The position numbers were made by a program, and so were the translations under genes. Positions 17,585-26,166 of a stretch of 64,000 nt of DNA are shown one piece after another. The stretch's first letter is position 1. Every line of letters begins with the position of its first letter. The notes below the pieces were generated by a model. The model was not told the DNA's origin. It saw nothing but the letters and a program-made list of their open reading frames with translations, and did no database searches. This DNA comes from Chryseobacterium daecheongense (lineage in GTDB: Bacteria > Bacteroidota > Bacteroidia > Flavobacteriales > Weeksellaceae): positions 828,548-892,547 of the forward strand of contig NZ_RJTX01000002.1 in the NCBI RefSeq assembly GCF_003729955.1, given 5' to 3'.

Positions 17585-17607
17585 AACGGGCTCTAACCCG
17601 TTTTTTA
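17585..17607 (+). terminator. Terminator after ChaN-like gene
   Basis: AACGGG-ctctaa-CCCGTT followed by six T and an AT-rich tail, 25 bp past the stop codon. Confidence 0.7.
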
Positions 17608-17686
17608 TTTTTGACAAAGAAACTGTCATGCTGAATGGTAAAAACTATTCATCGCAATATCTATCTTTGTATTACAAAAGTTAAAC

Positions 17687-18304
17687 ATGAAAAAATTCCC
17701 TTTTCTATTCCTGATCCTGATAAGCTTTGTCCATGCTCAGAAGCTCACGCCTAAAGAACTTTCCATTATTAATCAGGGAGATATAAACTCAGCACTTCCA
17801 ATTTATCAAACAACAGATCCGGAGCAGCATAAAACGTTATTAAGCACTTCTACGGAAGTCGATCCGGTTGATCCTAATACAGCCACTTTGGTTAAAAGGA
17901 TGAAGCTTTCTCTTCTTACAACAGACGGTGGAGTAGGAATTGCTGCACCACAAGTAGGAATTAATAGAAAAATAATCTGGGTACAGCGTTTTGATAAAGA
18001 AGGGGAGCCTTTGGAATATTTCATCAATCCTGTTATTGTCTGGAGATCCGAAATACAAAACCTGGGACCTGAAGGGGATCTGTCAATTCCAGATTTCAGG
18101 GATCAGTTTTATAGAAGCAAAGTTATTCAGTTGGAATATGTGGATTTGAAGGGACAGAAATATTCAGAGCTCGTGGAAGGATTTACCGCAGTCATCTTTC
18201 AGCACGAAATAGACCATCTTTTCGGAATCCTGATTTCAGATAAAAAAGAAAAGCAGAAAAACGATACTTACCAGAAAGTGGATGCTTTTCAGAAGAACCC
18301 ATAA
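17687..18304 (+). CDS. Exported peptide-deformylase homologue with altered metal site
   Basis: A 205-residue protein with a signal peptide (MKKFPFLFLILISFVHAQ), so it is predicted to be exported, unlike the cytoplasmic Def. Deformylase motif I is GVGIAAPQ (82-89) and motif III is QHEIDH (172-177, with H173, E174, H177). Motif II reads EGDLS (129-133) rather than EGCLS: the metal-ligand Cys is replaced by Asp131. Zn/Fe binding could survive with an Asp ligand, but classical deformylation in the periplasm has no obvious substrate. A strong hairpin follows 3 bp after the stop. Confidence 0.88.
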   Translation: MKKFPFLFLILISFVHAQKLTPKELSIINQGDINSALPIYQTTDPEQHKTLLSTSTEVDPVDPNTATLVKRMKLSLLTTDGGVGIAAPQVGINRKIIWVQRFDKEGEPLEYFINPVIVWRSEIQNLGPEGDLSIPDFRDQFYRSKVIQLEYVDLKGQKYSELVEGFTAVIFQHEIDHLFGILISDKKEKQKNDTYQKVDAFQKNP

Positions 18305-18306
18305 TA

Positions 18307-18338
18307 AAAACAGGCGATCATTTGATCGCCTGTTTTTA
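18307..18338. terminator. Bidirectional terminator
   Basis: AAAACAGGCGATCA and TGATCGCCTGTTTT around a 2-nt gap form a perfect 14-bp stem with A/T runs at both ends. It lies between the convergent deformylase-like gene and the propeptide-like lipoprotein gene. Confidence 0.85.
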
Positions 18339-18644
18339 TTTAATGTCGTTAATCTGTCTTATAATATTCGTATTATTTTCAATACCTATATTAAAGGCTT
18401 TTCCCTCTTTAGCACTCTGGTTCAGTTTCTCCAAAAGAGACTTATAATCGGAATCTTTTTTTGAGAGATAAAAAACCTGCTGGCTTATCCCAATCGTAAT
18501 CCGCAGAAATTTTTCAGGATTTTCCGGATCTTCAGAGACCTGATTGATCGTTGAGTTATTATACCAGGTTAAATTCTGTGAATTGGGATTGCTATTGGAA
18601 CAAGAAGTTATCATAAAGAGTACTATATAAATCCATGCTTTCAT
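18336..18644 (-). CDS. Small lipoprotein resembling the protein-glutaminase propeptide
   Basis: A 102-residue predicted lipoprotein; start at 18644 (MKAWIYIVLFMITSC, lipobox Cys15). The frame is open upstream to 18794, but that part overlaps the glutaminase gene and is unlikely to be used. Residues 45-98 align with residues 57-112 of the adjacent glutaminase precursor, inside its pro-region: LRITIGISQQ against LKVSFILSAQ, SLLEKLNQ against SLIKEAIQ, FNIGIENN against IHVFMKNN. No catalytic domain is present. It lies 65 bp downstream on the same strand. A role as a separate inhibitor or folding helper is inferred. Confidence 0.75.
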   Translation of the reverse strand: MKAWIYIVLFMITSCSNSNPNSQNLTWYNNSTINQVSEDPENPEKFLRITIGISQQVFYLSKKDSDYKSLLEKLNQSAKEGKAFNIGIENNTNIIRQINDIK

Positions 18645-18709
18645 AAAAATAGTATTAAAAAGCAACCCCTGCAATTTGCGCAGAATATACAGGAGCTGCA
18701 TAGTAAGTT

Positions 18710-19675
18710 TTAAGAGATTCCTCCACAGTGCGATACACTCGGTGCAGGAGTCGGAGAACAACCTGAAAGAGATGAGAACGTTGTCAGTACACAATTGGTA
18801 TTGATATAACTGTTATCATACAGGTAAGAACCGGTTGAGCTTCTGTAATAAATATTTCCTGCCGTATTCGCATATGAAGAGGAAGAAGCTGTTCCGCAAG
18901 AGGTATTTACACATGCATTTCTCCAGGTAGTTTCGGTAACAGGTCCGTTAGGAAACAGGGAAGGATCAATAATTCTTTTTTCAGTAACTCCGGAAGCATT
19001 TTTATAGCTCACCAAAATGGCTACATGATAATTCCATGATACGCAGCAAGAACCGGTAGACGCTTTCAGGTTTCCATAGATAAACTGTTTTTCACAGTCA
19101 TATCCATTATTTACTAAAATTTGTCTCATTTTGTGAGCTCTTGCATAGCATCCGTCCACCGCATATCTGAATGTGATACACGGAGAAGAAGCTGTGGAAG
19201 TTCCGCAAGACTGATTTTTAATTTGGGTAAACATACTGTTTAAAGTTGCCACATTAGGGAGGACAGATGTTAATTTGTTAAGTTCCTGTTTTTCTCCTTT
19301 GGTTAGAATAGATCTGAAGTATTTGATGTCTTCTTCACTTCCTTTTTCAACCTTCACGATCTCATTACTGTTATTTTTCATGAAAACATGGATAGGTGAT
19401 TCATTTTGTATAGCCTCCTTAATCAAACTGATATATTCTTCGTTTTCTTTGGTAGGCTTGATTTCATAGAACTGGGCACTGAGAATAAAAGAAACTTTCA
19501 ACGTTCCGTTTTCTTCATTGATTCCCACAGGAACCGTTTTTCCGAAGTCCCTTGAAGCAATCGGGGTACTCGTGTTTTCTTTTCCGACTACATCCTGATT
19601 GGTAGAGGAGTCTGAGCAGGCATTTGATGACAATACAGTCAAAAATACCACCATTGATAAGAATAGTTTTTTCAT
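18710..19675 (-). CDS. Protein-glutamine glutaminase precursor (secreted)
   Basis: Preproenzyme of 321 residues that deamidates glutamine side chains in proteins (EC 3.5.1.44). Signal peptide 1-19, with Cys20 following SSNA (possible lipobox). A pro-region of about 115 residues covers the active site in the known Chryseobacterium enzyme. The mature part starts near Leu135 (LTSVLPNVATLNS). The catalytic triad matches mature Cys42-His83-Asp103: Cys176 in DGCYARAHKM, His217 in NYHVAIL, Asp237 in RIIDPSL. Many further cysteines (157, 166, 194, 210, 211, 255, 260 and others) suit disulfides in a secreted protein. It is followed by the propeptide-like lipoprotein. Confidence 0.93.
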   Translation of the reverse strand: MKKLFLSMVVFLTVLSSNACSDSSTNQDVVGKENTSTPIASRDFGKTVPVGINEENGTLKVSFILSAQFYEIKPTKENEEYISLIKEAIQNESPIHVFMKNNSNEIVKVEKGSEEDIKYFRSILTKGEKQELNKLTSVLPNVATLNSMFTQIKNQSCGTSTASSPCITFRYAVDGCYARAHKMRQILVNNGYDCEKQFIYGNLKASTGSCCVSWNYHVAILVSYKNASGVTEKRIIDPSLFPNGPVTETTWRNACVNTSCGTASSSSYANTAGNIYYRSSTGSYLYDNSYINTNCVLTTFSSLSGCSPTPAPSVSHCGGIS

Positions 19676-19998
19676 GATTTTTAAGATTTAATATAATGGT
19701 TTGGTGTTTGGTAGGAATTATAGTTTTTAATTAATCATATGTTTAATATTTCCCTGTTTGGTGATATGAAATTAAAAAAAATCAAAATACCAGCCAATTA
19801 TTTTTAATAAAAAATTAAAAAAAATACACTTTAAAGTTGAAAAAGTCTTTATTAAAAGGAAATTAGTAGAATATTCATAATCAAAAAAGAATAAAATAGA
19901 GATCCTTATTAAAGTTATCTTCATAACTCCGCAAGATCCGGATTTTTTTAGAAGGCCTCAATGGCAATCTTTGTAACAGAATTTAAAAACAGAAAACA
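19676..19998. other. Non-coding gap between divergent genes (protein-glutaminase and SDR)
   Basis: A 323-bp, very AT-rich region without a credible gene. TTTGGTAGGA at 19707-19716, near the glutaminase start, recurs before the TauE gene at 6600-6609. No complete -33/-7 promoter pair could be placed with confidence. Nothing else is recognisable. Confidence 0.6.
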
Positions 19999-20751
19999 AT
20001 GCAAAGATTTAAAAACAAATTTGCGCTGATTACAGGCGGTACCAATGGAATGGGTTTAGCAACGGCCCAACAGTTCATTGATGAAGGGGGAAATGTAATT
20101 ATTACGGGTAGAAGTGAAGAAACAGTGAACAAAGCTTTAAAAACACTTGGGAAAAATGCTTTTGGGATTGTATCAGACGCGGGAAATATGAAAGATCTAA
20201 TGAATTTACAAAACGAAGTCAGAAAATATACTTCCCAGATAGATTTGGTTTTTGCCAATGCGGGATATGGAAAATTTGCTCCTATTGAACATGTGGATGA
20301 AAATGGATTTGATGAGCTCTTTAATTTGTTGGTAAAAGGTCCCTTTTTTACGGTTCAGCAAATGTTACCTTTGATGAAGAAAGGAAGTTCTGTTATTTTC
20401 AATACATCTGTAGCCACAGATATTGCGATGCCGAACTTTTCCATTTATTCAGCAGCGAAATCAGCGGTGCAGTCATTCATCAAAACTTTTGCTACTGAAC
20501 TTACGGAAAGAGGAATCCGTGTGAACGGAATCAGTCCGGGACACATCAAAACCAATATTTTTAATAATACGGGACTGAATGCTGAACAGATTGAAAATGC
20601 GGTTGAGAAAATTATCCCTACCATTCCTTTTAAGAGGCAGGGAGAACCTGCGGAAATTGCTCATGCTGTACTTTTTCTGGCATCTGATGAAGCCTCCTAT
20701 ATTCACGGTGCGGAATTGAAGGTGGATGCGGGAATTTCTGTTATTGGATAA
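19999..20751 (+). CDS. SDR family oxidoreductase
   Basis: Classical short-chain dehydrogenase of 250 residues with TGGTNGMG (about 11-18), ANAGYG (about 86-91), catalytic Ser in NTSVAT, and YSAAK (Tyr-Lys). The C-terminus has the common ASYIHGAELKVDAG pattern of FabG-like SDRs. The substrate cannot be deduced. It is transcribed divergently from the glutaminase gene and faces a hairpin-forming element downstream. Confidence 0.93.
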   Translation: MQRFKNKFALITGGTNGMGLATAQQFIDEGGNVIITGRSEETVNKALKTLGKNAFGIVSDAGNMKDLMNLQNEVRKYTSQIDLVFANAGYGKFAPIEHVDENGFDELFNLLVKGPFFTVQQMLPLMKKGSSVIFNTSVATDIAMPNFSIYSAAKSAVQSFIKTFATELTERGIRVNGISPGHIKTNIFNNTGLNAEQIENAVEKIIPTIPFKRQGEPAEIAHAVLFLASDEASYIHGAELKVDAGISVIG

Positions 20752-20771
20752 GATGTAGTATTTGAAATTTT

Positions 20772-20839
20772 TTGCCACTCCGTAGGAATCTAATAGAAAG
20801 ATTTTCGAGAGTGATTTCGAGACTCCTATGGAATGGCAA
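20772..20839. repeat. Long imperfect inverted repeat between convergent genes
   Basis: Arms 20772-20791 (TTGCCACTCCGTAGGAATCT) and 20820-20839 are complementary at about 16 of 20 positions, with a 28-nt middle. It separates the SDR gene (+) from a membrane-protein gene (-), where it could stop transcription from both sides. It looks like an intergenic palindromic element rather than a simple terminator, because no T-run follows. Confidence 0.6.
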
Positions 20840-20855
20840 TTAATTTTATATTATG

Positions 20856-21341
20856 CTATGATAGAATATCCTTTATCTCCTTTGCTTTTTCATGAGTAAG
20901 CCAATCAATAATCCTGATTGTAAGATTGTTATAAATAAATGTAACAGAAAATGTTGAATTTGAAAAAATATGATAGCGGGTATTAAATTGAGTTTTTTCT
21001 ATTTTGAAGTCTTCTATATTTATACTTTGAATTTTTGCTCTATAATATGTTTTTGATTTACTGAATAACTTATTCTTTTTAATCAAAATTATTTTCTCTG
21101 TATCAAATTTTAAAATTGTTTTTCCAAATGTATTCCAAAGCCAAATATACATGAATAGAATATAAAAGGCTAAAAAAGGAATGACTAAAGCTATATAAGA
21201 AATAGCAGACAATAAATAAGTTTCTCTTATTGAAGCAAGAGGTAGGATCAAGACAATAATAAAGGTTAGAATTAACAATCCAATACTTGAAAAAATTGTT
21301 AAAAACCAATTGGTTTTATTTTTAACCTTTATCGTTGTCAT
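20856..21341 (-). CDS. Hypothetical membrane protein
   Basis: A 161-residue protein with two long hydrophobic segments (about 11-35 and 42-70) and a cytoplasmic C-terminal half. That half reads as beta strands (ILKFDTEKIILIKKN, YYRAKIQSINIED) and a final helix, reminiscent of bacterial PH-like domains; this is a guess from pattern only. Its ATG overlaps the lipB stop (TAATG), so it is translationally coupled to lipB. Confidence 0.75.
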   Translation of the reverse strand: MTTIKVKNKTNWFLTIFSSIGLLILTFIIVLILPLASIRETYLLSAISYIALVIPFLAFYILFMYIWLWNTFGKTILKFDTEKIILIKKNKLFSKSKTYYRAKIQSINIEDFKIEKTQFNTRYHIFSNSTFSVTFIYNNLTIRIIDWLTHEKAKEIKDILS

Positions 21342-22069
21342 TATTTCTTCACAAGCTCAGCTCCAAAAACATCCACAAAATGCTTTCTGATGCTTGATTT
21401 TACAGTATCTACTTCTTCAGGAGTAAGCTCTCTTTCCAATTCTCTTTTTAAAGAAGTTACCTGCTTGTCTTTGATACCACAAGGAATAATGTATTCAAAA
21501 TAGCGCATATCCGTATTCACATTCAATGCAAAGCCGTGTAAGGTTACCCAACGGGAAGCTTTTACGCCCATTGCACAGATTTTTCTGGCATAAGGTTTTC
21601 CTACATCCAGCCAAACACCGGTTTCTCCTTGTGAGCGTTCTCCCTTCAATCCGAAATCACCGATGGTTCTGATGATCACTTCTTCCAGGTTTCTCATATA
21701 TAAATGAATATCAGTAAAGAAATTTTCAAGGTCCAGAACAGGATAGCCTACAATTTGTCCGTATCCATGATAGGTAATATCTCCACCACGGTTGGTCTTC
21801 ACAAAAGTGGCATCAATTTCTTTTAGCTTATCAATTCCGGCCAGCATATTTTCTTCATGACCGCTTTTTCCTAAGGTATAAACATGCGGATGTTCTACCA
21901 AAAGCAAATGGTTGGGAGTGATAACGTGCTGTTCTGCAGGAAGGTCGCGGTTTTTTATTTTGGTATCAATAATATCTTTCATCAGGCTTTCCTGATAATC
22001 CCATGCGGACTGATATTCTTTTATGCCCAGATCTTCAAATTCTACTACTTTATTCTGATGTGTATTCAT
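21341..22069 (-). CDS. lipB: Lipoyl(octanoyl) transferase LipB
   Basis: Transfers octanoyl groups from acyl carrier protein to lipoyl domains of 2-oxoacid dehydrogenases and the glycine cleavage H protein, the first step of lipoate synthesis. 242 residues. Motifs are RGGDITYHGYGQIVGYPVLDL (split around 94-114), KICAMGVKASRWVTLHGFALNV with the catalytic Lys, and IPCGIKDKQVTSL with the acyl-accepting Cys. It lies 31 bp downstream of trpA, at the tail of the trp operon, and may be cotranscribed with it. Confidence 0.96.
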   Translation of the reverse strand: MNTHQNKVVEFEDLGIKEYQSAWDYQESLMKDIIDTKIKNRDLPAEQHVITPNHLLLVEHPHVYTLGKSGHEENMLAGIDKLKEIDATFVKTNRGGDITYHGYGQIVGYPVLDLENFFTDIHLYMRNLEEVIIRTIGDFGLKGERSQGETGVWLDVGKPYARKICAMGVKASRWVTLHGFALNVNTDMRYFEYIIPCGIKDKQVTSLKRELERELTPEEVDTVKSSIRKHFVDVFGAELVKK

Positions 22070-22100
22070 ACCTTCTATTGATGTACAAATTTACTGAATT

Positions 22101-22835
22101 TTATCCTTTTATGGAATTGAGAAAATCTATGGTGCTCTTTCTCCAATCTTTATCTTCTAAAAGTATATTTACGAAAGCCGTTCCAATGATTCCGCCGTCC
22201 GCTTTTTCGGTAACATTTTCAAAATCTGCTTTTGATTTTATACCGAAACCGATCATCACAGGGTTTTTAAGAGGAAGAGAAGCCAGCTTTGAAAGGTAAT
22301 CTTCATTTTTCAGGACAGTATTTTCTTTTCCTGTTGTGGATGAGGAACTTACAGCGTAAAGAAATCCGGAACTTAAAGAATCCAGGTAAAGAATTCTTTC
22401 ATCGGACGTTTCAGGAGTGACCAGAAAAGTAAAATTAAGATCATATTTTCTCAAAATTTCCCGATAATTCTTTTCAAACTCAATAGGAGGTAGATCGGGA
22501 ATAATCAATCCTGAAACTCTGCTTTCTGAACATTCTTTGCAGAAATTTTCAAATCCGAAGCTTAAAACGGGATTGATGTAACCCATTAAAATAATGGGAA
22601 TTTTTATTTCGTTTTTAATGGATTTCAATTGAGAAAAAAGCTTTTCTATTGTCATTCCGTTTCTCAAAGCCAGTTCATGAGCTTGCTGAATAACCGGACC
22701 ATCCGCTACAGGATCGGAATAGGGCATCCCGATTTCTATCATGTCGACTCCGGAATCCTGAATAAGTTTTATAATTTCACCCGTATCTTCCAACTGTGGA
22801 ATTCCTGCTGTAAAATATATGTTGAGTTTTTTCAT
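22101..22835 (-). CDS. trpA: Tryptophan synthase alpha subunit
   Basis: Cleaves indole-3-glycerol phosphate to indole and glyceraldehyde 3-phosphate; indole passes to TrpB. 244 residues with an (alpha/beta)8 barrel. The catalytic Glu is in DMIEIGMPYSDPVADGP (about 31-47), the catalytic Asp in the GLIIPDLPP segment, and phosphate binding is near GFGIKSKADF. It is slightly shorter than the usual 265. It is the last trp gene of the operon, 61 bp after trpB. Confidence 0.96.
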   Translation of the reverse strand: MKKLNIYFTAGIPQLEDTGEIIKLIQDSGVDMIEIGMPYSDPVADGPVIQQAHELALRNGMTIEKLFSQLKSIKNEIKIPIILMGYINPVLSFGFENFCKECSESRVSGLIIPDLPPIEFEKNYREILRKYDLNFTFLVTPETSDERILYLDSLSSGFLYAVSSSSTTGKENTVLKNEDYLSKLASLPLKNPVMIGFGIKSKADFENVTEKADGGIIGTAFVNILLEDKDWRKSTIDFLNSIKG

Positions 22836-22896
22836 TTATTTTTAGTTGTTAGAGATTAGATGTTAGATGAGGGTGGTGCAACTCATAACTATTAAC

Positions 22897-24081
22897 TTAT
22901 AATTCATAACTCTTCAAATACGTTTCCATATCCTTGTCACCACGTCCGCTCAGACAAATTACCACAATATCATTTTCATTGAACGTCTTTTTGTCTAAAA
23001 CCGCCAAGGCATGGGCACTTTCCAAAGCAGGGATAATTCCCTCCAGCTTCGTTAGTTCAAAAGCGGATTGTAATGCTTCATCATCATTAATGCTGAAAAA
23101 TTCCGCCCGTTTTTCCTGAAACAGATGAGCATGGAAAGGCCCGATTCCCGGATAATCTAATCCGGCGGAAATAGAGTGGGGTTCAATCACCTGCCCATCA
23201 TTGGTCTGCATGACAAGGCTTTTGCTTCCGTGCAAAACACCCAATGTTCCCAAAAAGGTAGTTGCTGCCGATTTTCCGGACTCAATACCATGACCGCCGG
23301 CTTCTGCGGCAATAATTTTCACATGTTCTTCTTCTACAAAATGATAAAAAGTCCCGGCAGCATTACTTCCGCCACCCACACAGGCAATCACATAATCCGG
23401 ATTTTCTCTTCCAATGTGTTCTTTCAGCTGCTCTTTGATCTCTTTTGAAATGACACTTTGAAATCTTGCTACCAAATCAGGGAAAGGATGAGGTCCAACC
23501 ACACTTCCAATCACATAATGGGTAGTTACAGGATTGTTGATCCAGTCTCTTAACGCTTCGTTTACAGCATCCTTCAATGTTTTTGACCCTGAAGTTGCGG
23601 CAACCACTTTAGCGCCAAGCATTTTCATTCTTGCGACATTCGGAGCCTGTCTTTGGATATCGATTTCACCCATATACACGATGCACTCCAATCCAAGCAA
23701 TGCACAGGCTGTAGCAGTGGCAACTCCATGTTGTCCTGCTCCCGTTTCTGCAATGATCCTTGTTTTTCCAAGACGTTTCGCCAGTAAAACCTGTCCTAAA
23801 GCATTATTGATTTTGTGGGCTCCGGTATGGTTAAGATCTTCTCTTTTTAAATAGATATGCGTATGGTATTTTTTACTCAGATTTTCAGCATAATAGAGTG
23901 GAGTAGCACGTCCTACATAGTTTTTCAATAAAAACTGATATTCTTTCTGAAAGTCTTCGGATTCTATGATTGCAAGATAGTTTCTCTGTAATTCTTCTAC
24001 ATTCGGATACAGCATTTCGGGGATGAATGCTCCGCCAAATTCACCATAATATCCGTATTCATCCGGGTTTTTATAATTCAT
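22897..24081 (-). CDS. trpB: Tryptophan synthase beta subunit
   Basis: PLP enzyme that condenses indole with serine to give tryptophan. 394 residues, normal length. The PLP lysine is in [13 protein letters not shown] (about 84-96), the phosphate cradle in [12 protein letters not shown] (about 230-241), and the C-terminal [10 protein letters not shown] is present. It starts 3 bp after a GNAT acetyltransferase gene that interrupts the usual trpF-trpB junction. Confidence 0.97.
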   Translation of the reverse strand: MNYKNPDEYGYYGEFGGAFIPEMLYPNVEELQRNYLAIIESEDFQKEYQFLLKNYVGRATPLYYAENLSKKYHTHIYLKREDLNHTGAHKINNALGQVLLAKRLGKTRIIAETGAGQHGVATATACALLGLECIVYMGEIDIQRQAPNVARMKMLGAKVVAATSGSKTLKDAVNEALRDWINNPVTTHYVIGSVVGPHPFPDLVARFQSVISKEIKEQLKEHIGRENPDYVIACVGGGSNAAGTFYHFVEEEHVKIIAAEAGGHGIESGKSAATTFLGTLGVLHGSKSLVMQTNDGQVIEPHSISAGLDYPGIGPFHAHLFQEKRAEFFSINDDEALQSAFELTKLEGIIPALESAHALAVLDKKTFNENDIVVICLSGRGDKDMETYLKSYEL

Positions 24082-24084
24082 TTT

Positions 24085-24630
24085 TTATTCTTTAGTAATT
24101 AAATAAGCATTATTCTGTGAACTAAGCCGGCTGAGCTTTTCTTTTTTTTCCTGAGAGATATTGAAAATTAAAATATCATTATCTTCCGAATTTACCCATT
24201 CCTGGCCAACTTTTTCCTGGATCGCTTTAGCTTTATCATACAGGATTTCTATATTGCACTTCTCGTAAAAAGGACGAAGATTTTCATGACAAAACCCGAT
24301 GGTTTCAATATTTCTTTGAGCGACATTATCTTTAAAGTATTGAACCAGTCTGGATCCATTTCCTTTTTTTCTATAGTTTGAAATGAGTCCGACCGCTTCC
24401 GCCAAGGCAATTCGTTCTCCAGATATTTCCAAAACAAAATCAAAATTAATTCGGATAATCGCCAATATGCTGTCATCTGGATTCAACAGAAAATGAAACT
24501 CCGAATCTTTAAAAAACTTTCGGAAATAGGTGGATTTCATTGCATTCCATGCCGGTATATCCCATAATTGCAGAATATATTCTATCTCATGTTCTGTTAG
24601 TTCGTCGGTTTGTTTTACCTGATATTGCAT
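24085..24630 (-). CDS. GNAT family N-acetyltransferase inside trp operon
   Basis: A 181-residue protein with GNAT features: a central ILAIIRINFDF strand, then LAEAVGLISNYRKKGNGSRLVQYF, which holds the acetyl-CoA pyrophosphate loop (RKKGNGSRL), and a C-terminal IETIGFCHENLRPFYEKC. It sits between trpF (24 bp) and trpB (3 bp) on the same strand, so it must be cotranscribed with the tryptophan genes. The substrate is unknown; a link to tryptophan or aromatic amines is suggested only by position. Confidence 0.85.
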   Translation of the reverse strand: MQYQVKQTDELTEHEIEYILQLWDIPAWNAMKSTYFRKFFKDSEFHFLLNPDDSILAIIRINFDFVLEISGERIALAEAVGLISNYRKKGNGSRLVQYFKDNVAQRNIETIGFCHENLRPFYEKCNIEILYDKAKAIQEKVGQEWVNSEDNDILIFNISQEKKEKLSRLSSQNNAYLITKE

Positions 24631-24654
24631 AGGTTTGGATTATTCATTATCATT

Positions 24655-25341
24655 TTACAATATATTCCTTTCTCTTTGTAAAAAAGATTTGAATTGCCTG
24701 ATTTTGTCAATGTCTTTATTACCGGGCATTATTTCAAACTTTGAGTTAATATCTAAAGCAAAAGGCTTATGTTTTAAAGTCTTGCTATTCTCTATGTTTT
24801 CTTCTGAAATCCCGCCGCTTAAAAAATAAGGAAGCGGTATTTCAAACTCATTCAGGATACTCCAGTCAAATTGTTTCCCTGTTCCGCCAAAAGCTTTGCT
24901 GTCCGTGTCAAAAAGAAAAAAATTAACAGTTGATAGTTGCTGGTTGATAATTTCTTCAATTTGGTTTTTGATTTTCGGTTTCTGATTTCCAACCCTGATC
25001 GTTTTTATAATCCCTGTTTCCGGCCTCAGTTTTTCTCTTAGTTCAAAAACAAAATCTGCATTTTCATCACCATGAAGCTGTATAAAATTCAGGTTGGTAT
25101 TTTTTGCTATCTCTATCATTGTATTCATTTCTTCATTTACAAAAACTCCGACTTTTCCTTGATGATCAATTGTTGAAATATCATCTAAACTTAAATGATT
25201 CAGAACATATCTCGGTGATTTTTCATAGAATATGAAACCAAGAAAATCTGCATTCATGGAAATCAATTCATCTATCTGATCCCTTTTGGTTAAACCGCAG
25301 ACCTTGAGTTTTAGATGTAAAGTTTGAAGTCCGGAATTCAT
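24655..25341 (-). CDS. trpF: Phosphoribosylanthranilate isomerase
   Basis: Converts phosphoribosylanthranilate to CdRP, the third step of tryptophan synthesis. 228 residues. The catalytic Cys is in KVCGLTKRDQIDEL (about 13-26), FIQLHGDE is in the middle of the barrel, the catalytic Asp in FLFDTDSKAFGGTGKQFDW (about 150-168), and LSGGISEENI near the end. The ATG overlaps the trpC stop by four bases (ATGA), which supports this start. Confidence 0.95.
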   Translation of the reverse strand: MNSGLQTLHLKLKVCGLTKRDQIDELISMNADFLGFIFYEKSPRYVLNHLSLDDISTIDHQGKVGVFVNEEMNTMIEIAKNTNLNFIQLHGDENADFVFELREKLRPETGIIKTIRVGNQKPKIKNQIEEIINQQLSTVNFFLFDTDSKAFGGTGKQFDWSILNEFEIPLPYFLSGGISEENIENSKTLKHKPFALDINSKFEIMPGNKDIDKIRQFKSFLQRERNIL

Positions 25342-26129
25342 GATTCAAAATTGCTTTTTTGTACAGAAATAAATTCTTCAAATGCTTTTCCGGGATTTTT
25401 ATTTTTCATAAAATATTCCCCCATAAGGAACCCGTCAAATCCTTTTTCCTTTAAATAATTAAAATCTTTAATACTGTAAATTCCACTTTCTGCAACTGAT
25501 ACAGTTTCTTTGGGCAGCAGATTTTTCAATTGAACCGAATGCTGTAGATCTACTTTGAAATCCTTTAAATTTCTATTGTTGATCCCGACCAGATCCACTT
25601 TTGAGTTATAATGCTTCAATTCTTCTTCAGTATGAATTTCAAGCAGAACTTCCAGTCCCAATTCATGAGATAAATCGGTGAATTCTTCAACCTGTGCTGG
25701 TGAAAGACAAGATGCAATCAGTAAAATCACATCCGCGCCTATGCTTTTGGCTTCATAAAACTGATATTCATCTATCATGAAATCTTTTCGCAGAATCGGA
25801 ATATTGATATGGTTACGGACATTTAAAATATCCTCGGATGAGCCACCAAAGAAATCTTTATCAGTAAGGATTGAAATCCCGCTGGCTTCAAATTTTTCAT
25901 ACGCTGAAACCACTTCCAAAGGCGAAACATGATCATTAATGATTCCTTTTGATGGAGATTGTCTTTTAAATTCGGCAATAATCCCGCTTCTGCTTTTTGT
26001 GCTTTCTTTTAAAGAAATGTTTTTTCTTCCGAAGAATCCGGAGTTTTTTAATTCCTCAACAGAAACTTTTAATCGGGATGCTTCAACTTCCTCTTTTTTT
26101 CTCTCTATAATTGTATCCAGTATTGTCAT
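25338..26129 (-). CDS. trpC: Indole-3-glycerol phosphate synthase
   Basis: Closes the indole ring from CdRP. 263 residues, (alpha/beta)8 barrel. Motifs are IIAEFKRQSPSKG (about 50-62), the catalytic Lys in ILRKDFMIDEYQ (about 111-122), LEIHTEEEL, INNRNLKDFKVD and VAESGI. It ends in the ATGA overlap with trpF and starts 37 bp after trpD. Confidence 0.96.
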   Translation of the reverse strand: MTILDTIIERKKEEVEASRLKVSVEELKNSGFFGRKNISLKESTKSRSGIIAEFKRQSPSKGIINDHVSPLEVVSAYEKFEASGISILTDKDFFGGSSEDILNVRNHINIPILRKDFMIDEYQFYEAKSIGADVILLIASCLSPAQVEEFTDLSHELGLEVLLEIHTEEELKHYNSKVDLVGINNRNLKDFKVDLQHSVQLKNLLPKETVSVAESGIYSIKDFNYLKEKGFDGFLMGEYFMKNKNPGKAFEEFISVQKSNFES

Positions 26130-26166
26130 TACGTTTTTTTAACTTATAACTCATCATTTAAGAATT

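Noticed and set aside
17687..18304. The exported deformylase homologue as the housekeeping Def
   Set aside because: It has a signal peptide and lacks the motif II Cys, so another gene outside the window must supply the essential enzyme.
18645..18794. Upstream extension of the propeptide-like lipoprotein frame
   Set aside because: It overlaps the glutaminase gene, and the extra residues precede a clear lipoprotein signal peptide starting at 18644.
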